NCBI RefSeq assembly: GCF_000687535.1
Contig: NZ_JHWC01000004.1
Location: 62,001 to 126,000 of the forward strand
Length of the DNA: 64,000 nt
Reading direction: 5' to 3'
Origin: Helicobacter rodentium ATCC 700285
Lineage (GTDB): Bacteria > Campylobacterota > Campylobacteria > Campylobacterales > Helicobacteraceae
In this document: piece after piece, positions 18,751 through 27,586 of the stretch
Position numbering within the stretch: position 1 is the first letter of the stretch
Layout: every line of letters starts with the position of its first letter
Translations under genes and position numbers: made by a program
Notes under the pieces: generated by a model
What the model saw: only the letters and a program-made list of their open reading frames with translations
Told to the model about the DNA's origin: nothing
The model's database searches: none

Positions 18751-19592
18751 TTAATGAATAAAAAAATATATGATTTTGTTCTTGTGCCATTTCTTGCAAG
18801 ATTTTGTAAATTTTTCTCCTAACTGATAGGTTTGTTGTTTTTTGCATTCTAAAGCCTCATTCAAATCGCAATATTCTTCTAGTGGTGGTAGTTTTAGGTT
18901 TGGATTGATATTGATAATTTTTTGATAAAAGTTTAATTCTCTCTTATGGCGAATGAAAATCATCAACAATATAAAAGGAAGCAAAAGTCTTTTAAATGCG
19001 CTCTTTGTTTGCAATGCAAGTCCGATTTTAAAACTAAGGTGGTTTTGTATGCGCTTCTTTGCGCCAAAAATTAATTTTTGATTCTGCAATTCTTGGTTTA
19101 TCTCTTTGATTGTAGAATCCAATTCTTTCATCTTATCATCGCAAATTTTAAAGCCTTGTTGAATGGATCTGTCCCTCACTATCAATTTATTTCCTAGTGC
19201 TTTAGCGTAATCTTGTATTTCTTTTTCTTTTAATTGTTTGTGCAAGTTTGCTAACTCTTCTTTAAAGATTGGTGTTTGCAGGGCAACTTGCCACCAATCC
19301 TCATAATAAGGATATTTGAGTGGTAAATAGGCAGAATCTAAAAGATTACATTCATTTTCCCAAGTTTTCGCGCCCAAAAAAGTAAAATGAATAATGCGAA
19401 TATCCTTTAAGCTTTTTTGGTATTCTTGGCTCGTGTAGCCATAGAGGCAATTTTTACTCTCATCTGCACAAAAATCATCTACTCTACCAAGTCTTTTTGC
19501 GTTGAAATGATTGATAAAGAAATTCCATTTTGGTGGTAATTTCAAGGTTTTATTGCCGATAACTGCATTTAAAATATCTTGGTCTCCTACTT

Positions 19593-19598
19593 GGGGGG
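19593..19598. repeat. G6 homopolymer at second frame break
   Basis: Run of six G (six C on the coding strand) where the reading frame of the glycosyltransferase changes. Loss of one base gives YIPQVGDQDILN, which fits the family, in place of a premature stop. Confidence 0.7.
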
Positions 19599-20107
19599 AT
19601 ATAGGTTTGTAAAAACTTCATACATTTGTATTCTATTTGCAATTCTCTCCATTTTGTTAGGTTAATTAGCATAAATCCAGAATTGAAATATTCCTTTCTA
19701 AAAGGGAAAATAAAGTCTTCTTGTGTGGAATCCTTTGCCTTTAATCTCTTTTCTTTGTAGGGATTGCTGCAATCTAGCACCACTCCTGCAATATTATCGC
19801 CTAAAGGCAAAGCAAAAAGCTCACGCAAATCCTTTAAAACAAGCATATCTATATCCAAATAGAGACACCTCTTAACTTCATAGGGTAAAACAGAGGCAAG
19901 TTTAATTCTAAAATAGGCTAAATGGTTAGTGTGATTGCTCCATTGGGGGCATTCTTTAAACTCTGCATCGCTCAAAAAATATGTAAAGATTTTGCAAGGA
20001 AAAGTGTGTGAGAGTTCTTGTTCTAGTTTGGAGAGCTTCTTTAAGGTGGAATCCAAAAGACTATCACTTAGAATATGAAAACAAAAGCCCTTAGGTTGGG
20101 ATTCTGC

Positions 20108-20120
20108 GGGGGGGGGGGGG
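20108..20120. repeat. G13 homopolymer (contingency-type tract)
   Basis: Thirteen consecutive G on the plus strand, that is 13 C in the coding direction, about 31 codons into the glycosyltransferase. Tracts of this length slip often during replication in Helicobacter and Campylobacter and switch surface-glycan genes on and off. At 13 the downstream frame is not read; 12 or 15 would be in frame. Confidence 0.9.
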
Positions 20121-20213
20121 ATTTTCAGTCTTTGTTGCTTGGATAATGCTTGTGATTAAAACCGCACAATAGGGAATATAGTTTTCATCAGCATTAAAAA
20201 CGATATGAAACAT

Positions 20214-20565
20214 TTGCTACCTTTTAAAAATTTTATTATATTAAAATTTCTTTAAAAAAATAAGAAAAGTTGTTGTAAGTGCAAAGTGGCAAAACAATCT
20301 ATAATTTTATATAAAGAAAATTTCATAATGGAATCTTGAAAACAAGATTCCACATTGTGAATTTGCACTAGAGCGGACAAATTTGCTAACGCAAATATGT
20401 GCCACGCGAAATTCCAACAAATCTCTTACAATGACAAAATGTAGGTTTATTAATTGCAAAGGAGAGATTGTCTTTGATTGGGCGGTAATCGTGTTGCGTC
20501 TCGCAAAATTTATTTTTCGTAAAAGAATCCACTTGATAAATATTATAGGTTTTCATCGTTTGCCT
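20214..20565. other. Non-coding region upstream of the glycosyltransferase
   Basis: Stretch of 352 bases between the glycosyltransferase start and the trmA stop. It should hold the glycosyltransferase promoter on the reverse strand. It contains the second hairpin repeat (20326-20365) and short sequences such as TCTTACAATGACAAAATG that look like worn fragments of the repeat-rich sequence near 18.4 kb. A 62-codon open frame has no ribosome-binding site or recognisable product. Confidence 0.55.
20326..20365. repeat. Intergenic hairpin repeat, copy 2
   Basis: TGGAATCTTG (20329-20338) and CAAGATTCCA (20343-20352) form a perfect 10-bp stem with an AAAA loop, followed by CATTGTGAATTTGC. Similar to 18383-18421. 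No T-run follows, so it is not a typical terminator. Confidence 0.6.
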
Positions 20566-21690
20566 TTATAATTTTTCTAAAATGATTCCGCATTCTAAAT
20601 GGTGCGTGTGTGGAAATTGGTCAAAAAATGCGCAATGCGCAATCGTATGTGTCTGTTTTAGAATCTCTAAATCTTTTGCTAGAGTGTGTGGATTGCAAGA
20701 GATATAAAGAATGTTTTGGAATCTTTGGAGGAATTGACAAACACTCTCCCCAAGCCCAGCGCGTGGAGGATCTACAAATACACTTTGAAAATCATAGCTA
20801 CTTAGCGCAATATCCTTTAGGCGGTTAAAACTTCTCACTCCATTGAAAGCTTCTATACATTCTGTTCCGCTTAATCGGACAAAATCAATGTTTGCGATTC
20901 CATTGGCTTCACACGCGAATCGCGCCGCTTTAATAGAGGTTTTAGAAATTTCTGTTGCAAGGATTCTGCGAAATTTTTGCGCTAATGGAATCGTAAAATT
21001 CCCACACCCGCAATACATTTCCAGCAAATCGTGCGTGTGGGAATCTCGCAAGTGTTGCAACACCCAAGTTATCATTTGGATATTCATTGCGGTGTTGGGT
21101 TGCGTGAAAGAGCCTTCAAAATATTGATAGGTGTAAGTTGTGTTTAGAATCTTGAGGGATTCTATTAAATAATCTTTGCCTACGATGAGTTTAGTGCCTC
21201 TGCAACGCCCGATAAGATTGATTTCAAAGTTTAAGGCGGATTGCAGTTTTTGACGCAAATCCTCTGCTTCTTTTTTCCAAGATTCTGTGAGATTCTTGTG
21301 GTAAATGAGGGTTAAAAGTATCGCATTGGTTTGGGTGGAGAGAATCTCTAGGCTAAAAAGCCGTGTCGTGAAATCTGAAAATGTAGTCGTATTAAATAAA
21401 TCCCATAAAACGCGCAAGGTTTGTTGGATATTGGGCAGTAAATTGGGGCAGTTTTCTATAAGGACAAAGCGGGATTCCTTTTTCTCTGCTTGGTGGGAGC
21501 GGCGCATTGCAAAGTGAATTTTATCTCCCAAATGATAGATTCCAATCTCTGTACGCGCCCGAAAGCCAGAATCGCAACCGCTAAAAACTTCATAGGATTT
21601 TAAGTTTAATAAACGGCTTACTTCTAAAGTTTTGGATTCTAAAGTAATTTCTGTGCAACCGCCACAAATTCCAAGATATTCACACGTCAT
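20566..21690 (-). CDS. trmA: tRNA (uracil-54-C5)-methyltransferase
   Basis: SAM-dependent enzyme that makes ribothymidine at U54 of tRNA. It shows the FRARTEIGIYH region, QPNTAMN, the SAM loop LEMYCGCGNFTIPLA, VDPPRAGLG, and the nucleophile region ILYISCNPHTLAKDL with its catalytic Cys. 374 aa. It follows fliP by 2 bases and is probably the last gene of a motA-motB-fliP-trmA operon. Confidence 0.93.
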   Translation of the reverse strand: MTCEYLGICGGCTEITLESKTLEVSRLLNLKSYEVFSGCDSGFRARTEIGIYHLGDKIHFAMRRSHQAEKKESRFVLIENCPNLLPNIQQTLRVLWDLFNTTTFSDFTTRLFSLEILSTQTNAILLTLIYHKNLTESWKKEAEDLRQKLQSALNFEINLIGRCRGTKLIVGKDYLIESLKILNTTYTYQYFEGSFTQPNTAMNIQMITWVLQHLRDSHTHDLLEMYCGCGNFTIPLAQKFRRILATEISKTSIKAARFACEANGIANIDFVRLSGTECIEAFNGVRSFNRLKDIALSSYDFQSVFVDPPRAGLGESVCQFLQRFQNILYISCNPHTLAKDLEILKQTHTIAHCAFFDQFPHTHHLECGIILEKL

Positions 21691-21692
21691 TG

Positions 21693-22442
21693 CTACCGAA
21701 AACTTTGCACCAGATTCATTGTAAGCAGATTAAAGCCATCAACTAAGATAAAGATAAGAATCTTAAAAGGCAGGGAAATCATTGTGGGTGGCAACATCAT
21801 CATTCCCATTGCCATTAAAATGGAGCTAATGACCATATCAATCACCAAAAAAGGCAAATAGAGTAGGAATCCGATTTGAAAGGCGGTTTTCATCTCACTA
21901 ATGATAAAGGCAGGTAGCGCAATGGTTAGTGGCACATCTTGCGCGGTTTGCGGATTTTCAATGTTGCGGATACGATAGAATAATGCTAAATCTTTTGGGC
22001 GCGTGTTGCGAATCATAAAGTCTTTAAAGGGTTGAGAGGCGCGTAAAAATGCTTCATCGTAAGGAATCTCTTTTGCGATATAGGGGGCAATGCCTTGATT
22101 GTAGCCCTCTTTGGCAACAGGTTCCATAATAAACATTGTTAAAATCAGCGCAAAAGACACGAGAAGTTGCGTGGGCGGGGATTGTTGCGTCCCCATTGCG
22201 GTGCGCAAAAACGCAAGAACGACAAGGATTCTAGCGAAACTTGTCGCCATTAGAATCAAAGAAGGAGCTAAAACAAGTAGTGTTAAAATCGCAACAATGT
22301 TTAATGTTGTAACCAAATCGCCCGGCTCGGTGGGTGCGGTGAGCGTCAAATCCACGGTTGGAATCGTGGGGGTTTGTGGTAATTGTGGTGGAGCCGCAAA
22401 GAGTGAAAATGCACCAAATAATAGAATCAGCAAAAGACGCAA
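21693..22442 (-). CDS. fliP: Flagellar type III export protein FliP
   Basis: Core channel protein of the flagellar type III export gate. It has an N-terminal signal peptide (LLLILLFGAFSLFAAPP), characteristic of FliP. Then come TSFARILVVLAFLRTAMGTQ, a conserved loop, and C-terminal membrane helices MVISSILMAMGMMMLPP and LPFKILIFILVDGFNLL. 249 aa, usual length. It is one base after the motB stop on the same strand. Confidence 0.96.
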   Translation of the reverse strand: MRLLLILLFGAFSLFAAPPQLPQTPTIPTVDLTLTAPTEPGDLVTTLNIVAILTLLVLAPSLILMATSFARILVVLAFLRTAMGTQQSPPTQLLVSFALILTMFIMEPVAKEGYNQGIAPYIAKEIPYDEAFLRASQPFKDFMIRNTRPKDLALFYRIRNIENPQTAQDVPLTIALPAFIISEMKTAFQIGFLLYLPFLVIDMVISSILMAMGMMMLPPTMISLPFKILIFILVDGFNLLTMNLVQSFR

Positions 22443-22443
22443 T

Positions 22444-23340
22444 TTAAAGCCTTGATAAAAGGGTAAATAAATGGGTTGGTTTATCTAAATGCACGATATT
22501 TTGTTTGGTTTCTGATTCTTCCTTTGGTGCTATGCTCTCATTATTGTTTTCTTGGTTAAGATTATTTTGCTCAATTATCTTATCTAAAATATTTTGCTTT
22601 TGGTGTAAAAGTCCATCATCAGGATAGAATCTAAACTCTACGCGGCGGTTTTTCGCGCTGTTTTCCTCACTTGTATTTGGTATGACAAAATTACTTGCTC
22701 CATTACCTAAAGAAGTGAGTTTTTTGGGATTCACATTGTTTTGTATTAAAACCTTAGAGACATTAAGGGCGCGTAAGGCACTTAAACCTATGTCATCTTT
22801 ATATTTTTCAGTGGGTGTTATGGGCGAATTATCGGTATATCCGATGACATCAATATGTAAGTGTGGGGGCATTTTTTGCAAGATGAGTGCAAGACGTTTG
22901 AGGAATAGAATCTCCTCTGAATTGTGGAGAGTTGTTGCGCCCTTTTCAAAAAGCAATTTTCCGCTAAAACGCAAAATAAAACCCTCCGTTCCGTCATCAA
23001 CGATATTAGAGGGTCCTAAAGAAACGCGCACATTTTCTTTAAAATCCAAAATTTCACTTTCAATCTTTTTCACTTCCTCTGCCGTTTCAGGTTCTGTTGT
23101 CATATCGGCTTGTTGTTGAATCCTTGTGTTGTCTGGCTCTACTTTAATCCCTCCGCTAAGGAGAGACATTGCACCTTTCATACTTCCCTCTGCTTCGGTT
23201 AGTTTTTTGGCATCAAAGGTTACCATAGAAAGAATAAGGATAAAAAAGGTAAGAATCAATGTAACCATATCCCCATAAGTTCCTAGCCATAATGGCAAGA
23301 CTTGAGGACAATCACAAGGAGGACAACGAGTTTTTCCCAT
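22444..23340 (-). CDS. motB: Flagellar motor stator protein MotB
   Basis: Peptidoglycan-anchored stator subunit. After a short Cys-rich N-terminus it has one membrane helix starting WLGTYGDMVTLILTFFILIL, where the Asp is the expected proton-binding residue. A plug/linker region follows, then an OmpA-like domain (HIDVIGYTDN, SALRALNVSKVLI, NRRVEFRF) that binds peptidoglycan. The tail after about residue 245 is Asn/Glu-rich. 298 aa. It lies 10 bases after motA. Confidence 0.95.
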   Translation of the reverse strand: MGKTRCPPCDCPQVLPLWLGTYGDMVTLILTFFILILSMVTFDAKKLTEAEGSMKGAMSLLSGGIKVEPDNTRIQQQADMTTEPETAEEVKKIESEILDFKENVRVSLGPSNIVDDGTEGFILRFSGKLLFEKGATTLHNSEEILFLKRLALILQKMPPHLHIDVIGYTDNSPITPTEKYKDDIGLSALRALNVSKVLIQNNVNPKKLTSLGNGASNFVIPNTSEENSAKNRRVEFRFYPDDGLLHQKQNILDKIIEQNNLNQENNNESIAPKEESETKQNIVHLDKPTHLFTLLSRL

Positions 23341-23350
23341 TGATTACACT

Positions 23351-24115
23351 TTATTCAAATTGGCTAACGCGTTGATTTGGCGGTAAGAATGTAAGCAATT
23401 TTGCTTCAAGGGCGCGTGGGTTATCTCCAGCTTGGATAGACATAATCCCCTCAATGATAAGCAGTTTTACCAATGCTTCATCTGCTGCACGCACTTTTAG
23501 AATATTTGCAATAGGAGAACCCACAACATTTCCAACAAAAGAACCATAAAAAGTTGTCAGCAACGCAACCGCCATCGCAGGTCCAATAGAAGCAGGGTCG
23601 GACATATTTAAAAGCATCGCAACCAAACCAATGAGCGTTCCAAGCATTCCATACGAACCCGCAAAGGCAGCCCAAGTATCAAAAATACCCGCATTGTCTT
23701 TGTGTCTCTCTAATGTCCTATCCATATCTGTTTCTAGCAAATCCCGAATACTATCGGGTTCTGCGCCGTCAATCGCCATATTCAACCCGCGCTTTAAAAA
23801 CTCATTTTCCTCTTGATTGGATTGTTGTTCTAAAGAGAGAATCCCATCGCGTCTTGCTTGTGTGGAGTAATCCACAAGTTTTTTGATAAGTCCCGGAACA
23901 TCAAAAGTTTGAGGCTTAAAAGCAATCATAAAGTAAGTGAAAAATTTTTTCATACTTTCCATTTTGTAGGCGATTAACAAACTTGTAACAGAACCCCCAA
24001 CGGTAATGAGAATGGAAGGAACATCAAGGTAGGGTCCAATCCCTACACCAAGTGTCATCGCTGTGCCTAAGAGTATGAGTGATAATGAAATCCCTGCAAC
24101 TGACCCTAAATCCAT
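23351..24115 (-). CDS. motA: Flagellar motor stator protein MotA
   Basis: Proton-channel stator subunit, 254 aa, with four hydrophobic helices. Helices 1-2 lie in about residues 4-50. The cytoplasmic loop contains a basic/acidic patch (RDGILSLEQQ, FLKRGLNMAIDGAEPDSIRDLLE). Helices 3-4 start at GSYGMLGTLIGLVAMLLNM and GPAMAVALLTTFYGSFVGNV, with the conserved Pro/Ala pattern. First gene of the motA-motB-fliP-trmA operon, divergent from glmU across a 125-base AT-rich gap. Confidence 0.96.
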   Translation of the reverse strand: MDLGSVAGISLSLILLGTAMTLGVGIGPYLDVPSILITVGGSVTSLLIAYKMESMKKFFTYFMIAFKPQTFDVPGLIKKLVDYSTQARRDGILSLEQQSNQEENEFLKRGLNMAIDGAEPDSIRDLLETDMDRTLERHKDNAGIFDTWAAFAGSYGMLGTLIGLVAMLLNMSDPASIGPAMAVALLTTFYGSFVGNVVGSPIANILKVRAADEALVKLLIIEGIMSIQAGDNPRALEAKLLTFLPPNQRVSQFE

Positions 24116-24240
24116 ACTTGCGCTTCCTTAAAAATAGAAAATTAAACCCTAAAAAACATTTTTTTGATTCTAAAATATAAATTTTAAACTTTATTGTGTT
24201 AAAATTTGTTTAAATTATCTTTAAAAGTGGAATCTTTTTT

Positions 24241-25557
24241 ATGAATAAAAACTCCTTATCTATTGTGATTTTAGCAGCTGGTAAAGGAACGCGTATGCGC
24301 TCCAATACGCCTAAAGTCTTACATAAAATTTGTGGGCGTGAAATGTTATATTATAGCATTAAGGAATCTTTGAAATTAAGCGATGATGTTTGTGTGGTTT
24401 TGGGATTTGAGGCAGAGTGGATTAAAGAAAAAATGCAAACATATTTTGGGGAAAGAATCCGTTTTTTAATTCAAGATTTGGCAAATTTTCCCGGGACAGG
24501 TGGTGCGCTTAAAAGTTATAGTCCAAAATATCAAAAAGTGTTGGTATTAAATGGGGATATGCCTTTGATACAGGCAAGTGAGTTAGCAAAATTTATTACC
24601 CAACAAGCAAAAATTATTATGAGTGTGCTTGATTTACCCAACACCAATGGTTACGGACGCGTTGTGATTAGTGGGAATCAGGTGCAAGAAATTGTAGAGG
24701 AAAAAGATGCAAGTGCCGAAATTCTAGCACTTAGCACACTCAATGCGGGGGTTTATTGTTTTGATAGGGAAATTTTGGAATCCTATATTCCTCTTTTGAA
24801 AAACAATAATGCACAAAAAGAATATTATTTAACAGATATTATTGCGCTTGCGCGTAAAGATTCCCTCTCTATTGCGCCTTTATTTGTAGATATAGACAAT
24901 TTCAAAGGAGTGAATAGCAAGTTGGATTTAGCTAAAGCGGAGGAAATCTTATGCGACCGAATCAGGGAAACTTGTATGCAAGAGGGCGTGATAATGTGTT
25001 TGCCAAATACCATTTATATTGAGGAAGGAGTAGAATTTATTGGCGAATGTATTATAGAGAATGGTGTCCGAATTTGTGGAGATTCTAAAATTATCAATTC
25101 CCATATTAAAGCGCATAGCGTGATAGAATCAAGCCTGATAGAATCCAGTGATATAGGACCTTTAGCGCATTTACGCCCACAAAGTGTGGTAAAAGATACA
25201 CATATTGGAAATTTTGTAGAAGTAAAAAAATCACAATTAAATGGCGTAAAAGTTGGGCATTTAAGCTATATTGGTGATAGCGAAATAGGAAGCGGAACAA
25301 ATATTGGAGCAGGTTTTATCACTTGCAATTATGATGGCAAGAAAAAACATCAAACTATTATTGGTAAAAATGTATTTATTGGTAGCGATTCTCAAGCGAT
25401 TGCACCTATTACTATTGAAGATGATTGTTTGGTGGGAGCAGGAAGCACGATTAGGCGGAATCTCAAAAAAGGAGAGTTGTTTCTCACTCGCGGAGAAGAG
25501 ATTGTAAAAGAGGGATTTTTTTATAAATTTTTCAAGAAAAAATCCTCAATATCTTAA
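24241..25557 (+). CDS. glmU: Bifunctional UDP-GlcNAc pyrophosphorylase / GlcN-1-P acetyltransferase
   Basis: Makes UDP-N-acetylglucosamine for peptidoglycan and LPS. The N-terminal uridyltransferase has ILAAGKGTRMRSNTPKVLHK and VLNGDMPLI. From about residue 240 a left-handed beta-helix of hexapeptide repeats forms the acetyltransferase, with YIGDSEIGSGTNIGAGFITC and NYDGKKKHQT. 438 aa, at the normal length for this phylum. It heads a run that continues with thiS and argC. Confidence 0.96.
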   Translation: MNKNSLSIVILAAGKGTRMRSNTPKVLHKICGREMLYYSIKESLKLSDDVCVVLGFEAEWIKEKMQTYFGERIRFLIQDLANFPGTGGALKSYSPKYQKVLVLNGDMPLIQASELAKFITQQAKIIMSVLDLPNTNGYGRVVISGNQVQEIVEEKDASAEILALSTLNAGVYCFDREILESYIPLLKNNNAQKEYYLTDIIALARKDSLSIAPLFVDIDNFKGVNSKLDLAKAEEILCDRIRETCMQEGVIMCLPNTIYIEEGVEFIGECIIENGVRICGDSKIINSHIKAHSVIESSLIESSDIGPLAHLRPQSVVKDTHIGNFVEVKKSQLNGVKVGHLSYIGDSEIGSGTNIGAGFITCNYDGKKKHQTIIGKNVFIGSDSQAIAPITIEDDCLVGAGSTIRRNLKKGELFLTRGEEIVKEGFFYKFFKKKSSIS

Positions 25558-25572
25558 AAATAAGAGGAAATT

Positions 25573-25770
25573 ATGCAGATTAAATTAAACGGAAGTCTGA
25601 TTGATACGGAATCCAAAAGTGTCTTAGAGTTGTTGCAAGAATACAAAATTGAAGCAAAAAGTGTGGCAGTAGCAATTAATTTAGAAATAGTTAAACAAGA
25701 CAAATGGGATTCTTATTTATTGCAAGAAAACGATGTTGTGGAGTGTTTAACCTTTATGGGTGGAGGATAA
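25573..25770 (+). CDS. thiS: Sulfur carrier protein ThiS
   Basis: 65-residue ubiquitin-like protein that carries sulfur as a C-terminal thiocarboxylate for the thiazole ring of thiamine. It begins MQIKLNGSLIDT and ends with GGG. The extra Gly relative to the usual GG end is minor. It starts 15 bases after glmU with AGAGGAAA upstream. thiC lies at 55.8 kb in this window; other thiamine genes are not near. Confidence 0.92.
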   Translation: MQIKLNGSLIDTESKSVLELLQEYKIEAKSVAVAINLEIVKQDKWDSYLLQENDVVECLTFMGGG

Positions 25771-25818
25771 TTTAAATGTATTTTATTAAAGTTTTAAAAT
25801 TTTAAAAGGAATAATATT

Positions 25819-26829
25819 ATGAAAATTAAGGCTTCTATTGTTGGAGTGAGTGGATATACAGGTTTGGAGCTTGTAAAGCTAATGATCAATCACCCCAATT
25901 TTGAATTAAATGCTGTTTATGCAAGTGAAAATTGTCAAGAATTATCTGTTTTGCATCCTTGCTTAAAAGATGTTGTAAAACTTTCTGTATCTGAAGCAAA
26001 TCTTGAACAAATTGTGCAAGAGAGTGAGTTGGTTTTTTTAGCTTTGCCTCACCAAAAAGCAATGGAGTATGTTAAGGGGCTTTATAGCAAAGAGGTTAAA
26101 ATTGTAGATTTATCAGCAGATTATCGTTTGAGTTTAGAAAAATATGAGGAGTATTATTGTCCTCATTTGGATAAGGAGAATCTTAAAAATGCAGTTTATG
26201 GATTGCCAGAATATAATCGTGCGCAAATCTCTAAAACAAATCTAGTTGCGAATCCGGGTTGTTATCCGACTGCAAGTCTGCTTGGGATTCTACCTTTTGT
26301 ATCCTATTTAGATCCTAATCAAACGCTTTATATTGATGCCAAAAGTGGTGTCAGTGGTGCAGGGAAAAAGCTTGTGCAAACTTCACATTTTGTAACAATC
26401 AATGAAAATCTTTTTGCATATTCTCCTATTAGTCACCGCCATTCTCCAGAGATTAACGAGCAACTTAAAAAAATAGGCAAAACTGCGTTTAATACGCTTT
26501 TTGTCCCACATTTGATTCCGCTAACGCGCGGTATGTTAGTCTCTGTTTATGCGCGTTTGCAAGAGGAAATCAATCCCCTAGAGATTCTAAAAGAATGCTA
26601 TAAAGATGAGCCTTTTATTAGGGTGCGGGAGAATTGTGTGCAAATCAAAAATGTTGCCGGGACGCATTTTTGCGATGTGTATGCAAAGGCAGATGGGAAA
26701 GATTTATTCATCACAACTGCTATTGATAATCTCTTGCGTGGCGCGAGTTCTCAAGCCTTAGCTAATGCGAATTTGATGTTTGGGTTGGAAGAATCTATGG
26801 GATTACCACAAATTGCTTACGCTCCGTAA
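25819..26829 (+). CDS. argC: N-acetyl-gamma-glutamyl-phosphate reductase
   Basis: NADPH-dependent third step of arginine biosynthesis. It has the nucleotide loop GVSGYTGLELVKLM, active-site Cys in NPGCYPTASLLG, SGVSGAGKK, and HRHSPEI near residue 210. 336 aa. Preceded by AAAAGGAATA. Confidence 0.96.
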   Translation: MKIKASIVGVSGYTGLELVKLMINHPNFELNAVYASENCQELSVLHPCLKDVVKLSVSEANLEQIVQESELVFLALPHQKAMEYVKGLYSKEVKIVDLSADYRLSLEKYEEYYCPHLDKENLKNAVYGLPEYNRAQISKTNLVANPGCYPTASLLGILPFVSYLDPNQTLYIDAKSGVSGAGKKLVQTSHFVTINENLFAYSPISHRHSPEINEQLKKIGKTAFNTLFVPHLIPLTRGMLVSVYARLQEEINPLEILKECYKDEPFIRVRENCVQIKNVAGTHFCDVYAKADGKDLFITTAIDNLLRGASSQALANANLMFGLEESMGLPQIAYAP

Positions 26830-26835
26830 TTTATA

Positions 26836-27585
26836 ATGATAACAATCCAAGAAAATGCGATTTTTATCGCAGATGCACACCATCATAGTTTATATCAAAA
26901 CACTTTGGATTCCATATTCAAAGAGCTTTTGGAATCGCAAAGGCGACAAATTTTTTTAATGGGTGATATTTTTGATTTTTTGGTTGGTTATGTGGAGCAA
27001 TCCTTAAAAGACAATCAAAAAACGCTTGAGTTGTTAGAACAGCTATCTTTCAAGCACGAAATTTATTATTTTGAGGGGAATCACGATTTTTTACTCTCTA
27101 CGATTCCATATTTTAAAAATATCCATTGTATCCCGTTAGAATCACAACCACTTTGTTGCCAATTTAACGAAAAAGAAGCGTATTTAGCGCACGGCGATAT
27201 ATTTTTGAGTTGGTATTATAAACTTTATACAAAAATAATTCGTCAAAAATTTCTTATTAAATTTTTGAATATTTTTTCCTTTTTTTTGTATCCTAGAATT
27301 TTGCAATATTTGCAGAACAAAAATCAATTAAAAAATAGAAGCAAATATGCAAGAAAATATCATACAAACGATGATAAAATGGTACTTTCACGCATTGAAA
27401 ATTATATAAAAAACCTCACAATGCCATCGGATTCTTATGTTATTGAGGGACATTTTCATTGGGGAATAAATGCGAGATTTCATTGTATGAATTATATTGG
27501 GCTACCATTTTTTGCTTGTAAAAAAAACTATTTTGTTGTAGAATATGCAAATTATTGTTTATCCTTAATCGAAAAGGAGTTTTGA
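26836..27585 (+). CDS. lpxH: Metallophosphoesterase, UDP-2,3-diacylglucosamine hydrolase-like
   Basis: 249 aa calcineurin-like phosphoesterase. Metal-ligand motifs run in the expected order: FIADAHHH, MGDIFDFL, EGNHDFLL, AHGDIFLSW and EGHFHWG. This is the pattern of LpxH, which releases lipid X in lipid A synthesis. The long basic segment in the middle (about residues 130-190) could dock on the membrane. It follows argC by 6 bases and is 1 base before cheV. A paralogue with another substrate is possible. Confidence 0.78.
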   Translation: MITIQENAIFIADAHHHSLYQNTLDSIFKELLESQRRQIFLMGDIFDFLVGYVEQSLKDNQKTLELLEQLSFKHEIYYFEGNHDFLLSTIPYFKNIHCIPLESQPLCCQFNEKEAYLAHGDIFLSWYYKLYTKIIRQKFLIKFLNIFSFFLYPRILQYLQNKNQLKNRSKYARKYHTNDDKMVLSRIENYIKNLTMPSDSYVIEGHFHWGINARFHCMNYIGLPFFACKKNYFVVEYANYCLSLIEKEF

Positions 27586-27586
27586 G

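Larger units (their letters stand above)
18751..20213 (-). pseudogene. Family 8 glycosyltransferase, out of frame at a poly-G/C tract (phase-variable candidate)
   Basis: An LPS-type GT8 glycosyltransferase split over three frames. Frame one starts at ATG 20213 (AAAGG upstream) with MFHIVFNADENYIPYCAVLI and runs into a 13-C tract on the coding strand (20108-20120), then stops. Frame two resumes after the tract (CFHILSDSLLDSTLKKL) and carries LYLDIDMLVLKDL with the DxD donor/metal motif. Frame three resumes near 19598 with GDQDILNAVIGNK after a 6-C run (19593-19598). Twelve C in the first tract and five in the second would restore one frame of about 486 aa. The C-terminal part (about 19545-18751) is Lys-rich and partly helical. 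Either switched off now or decayed. Confidence 0.85.

Noticed and set aside
20383-20571. 62-codon open frame on the plus strand
   Set aside because: Non-coding region between the glycosyltransferase and trmA, with no start signal and no protein-like pattern.
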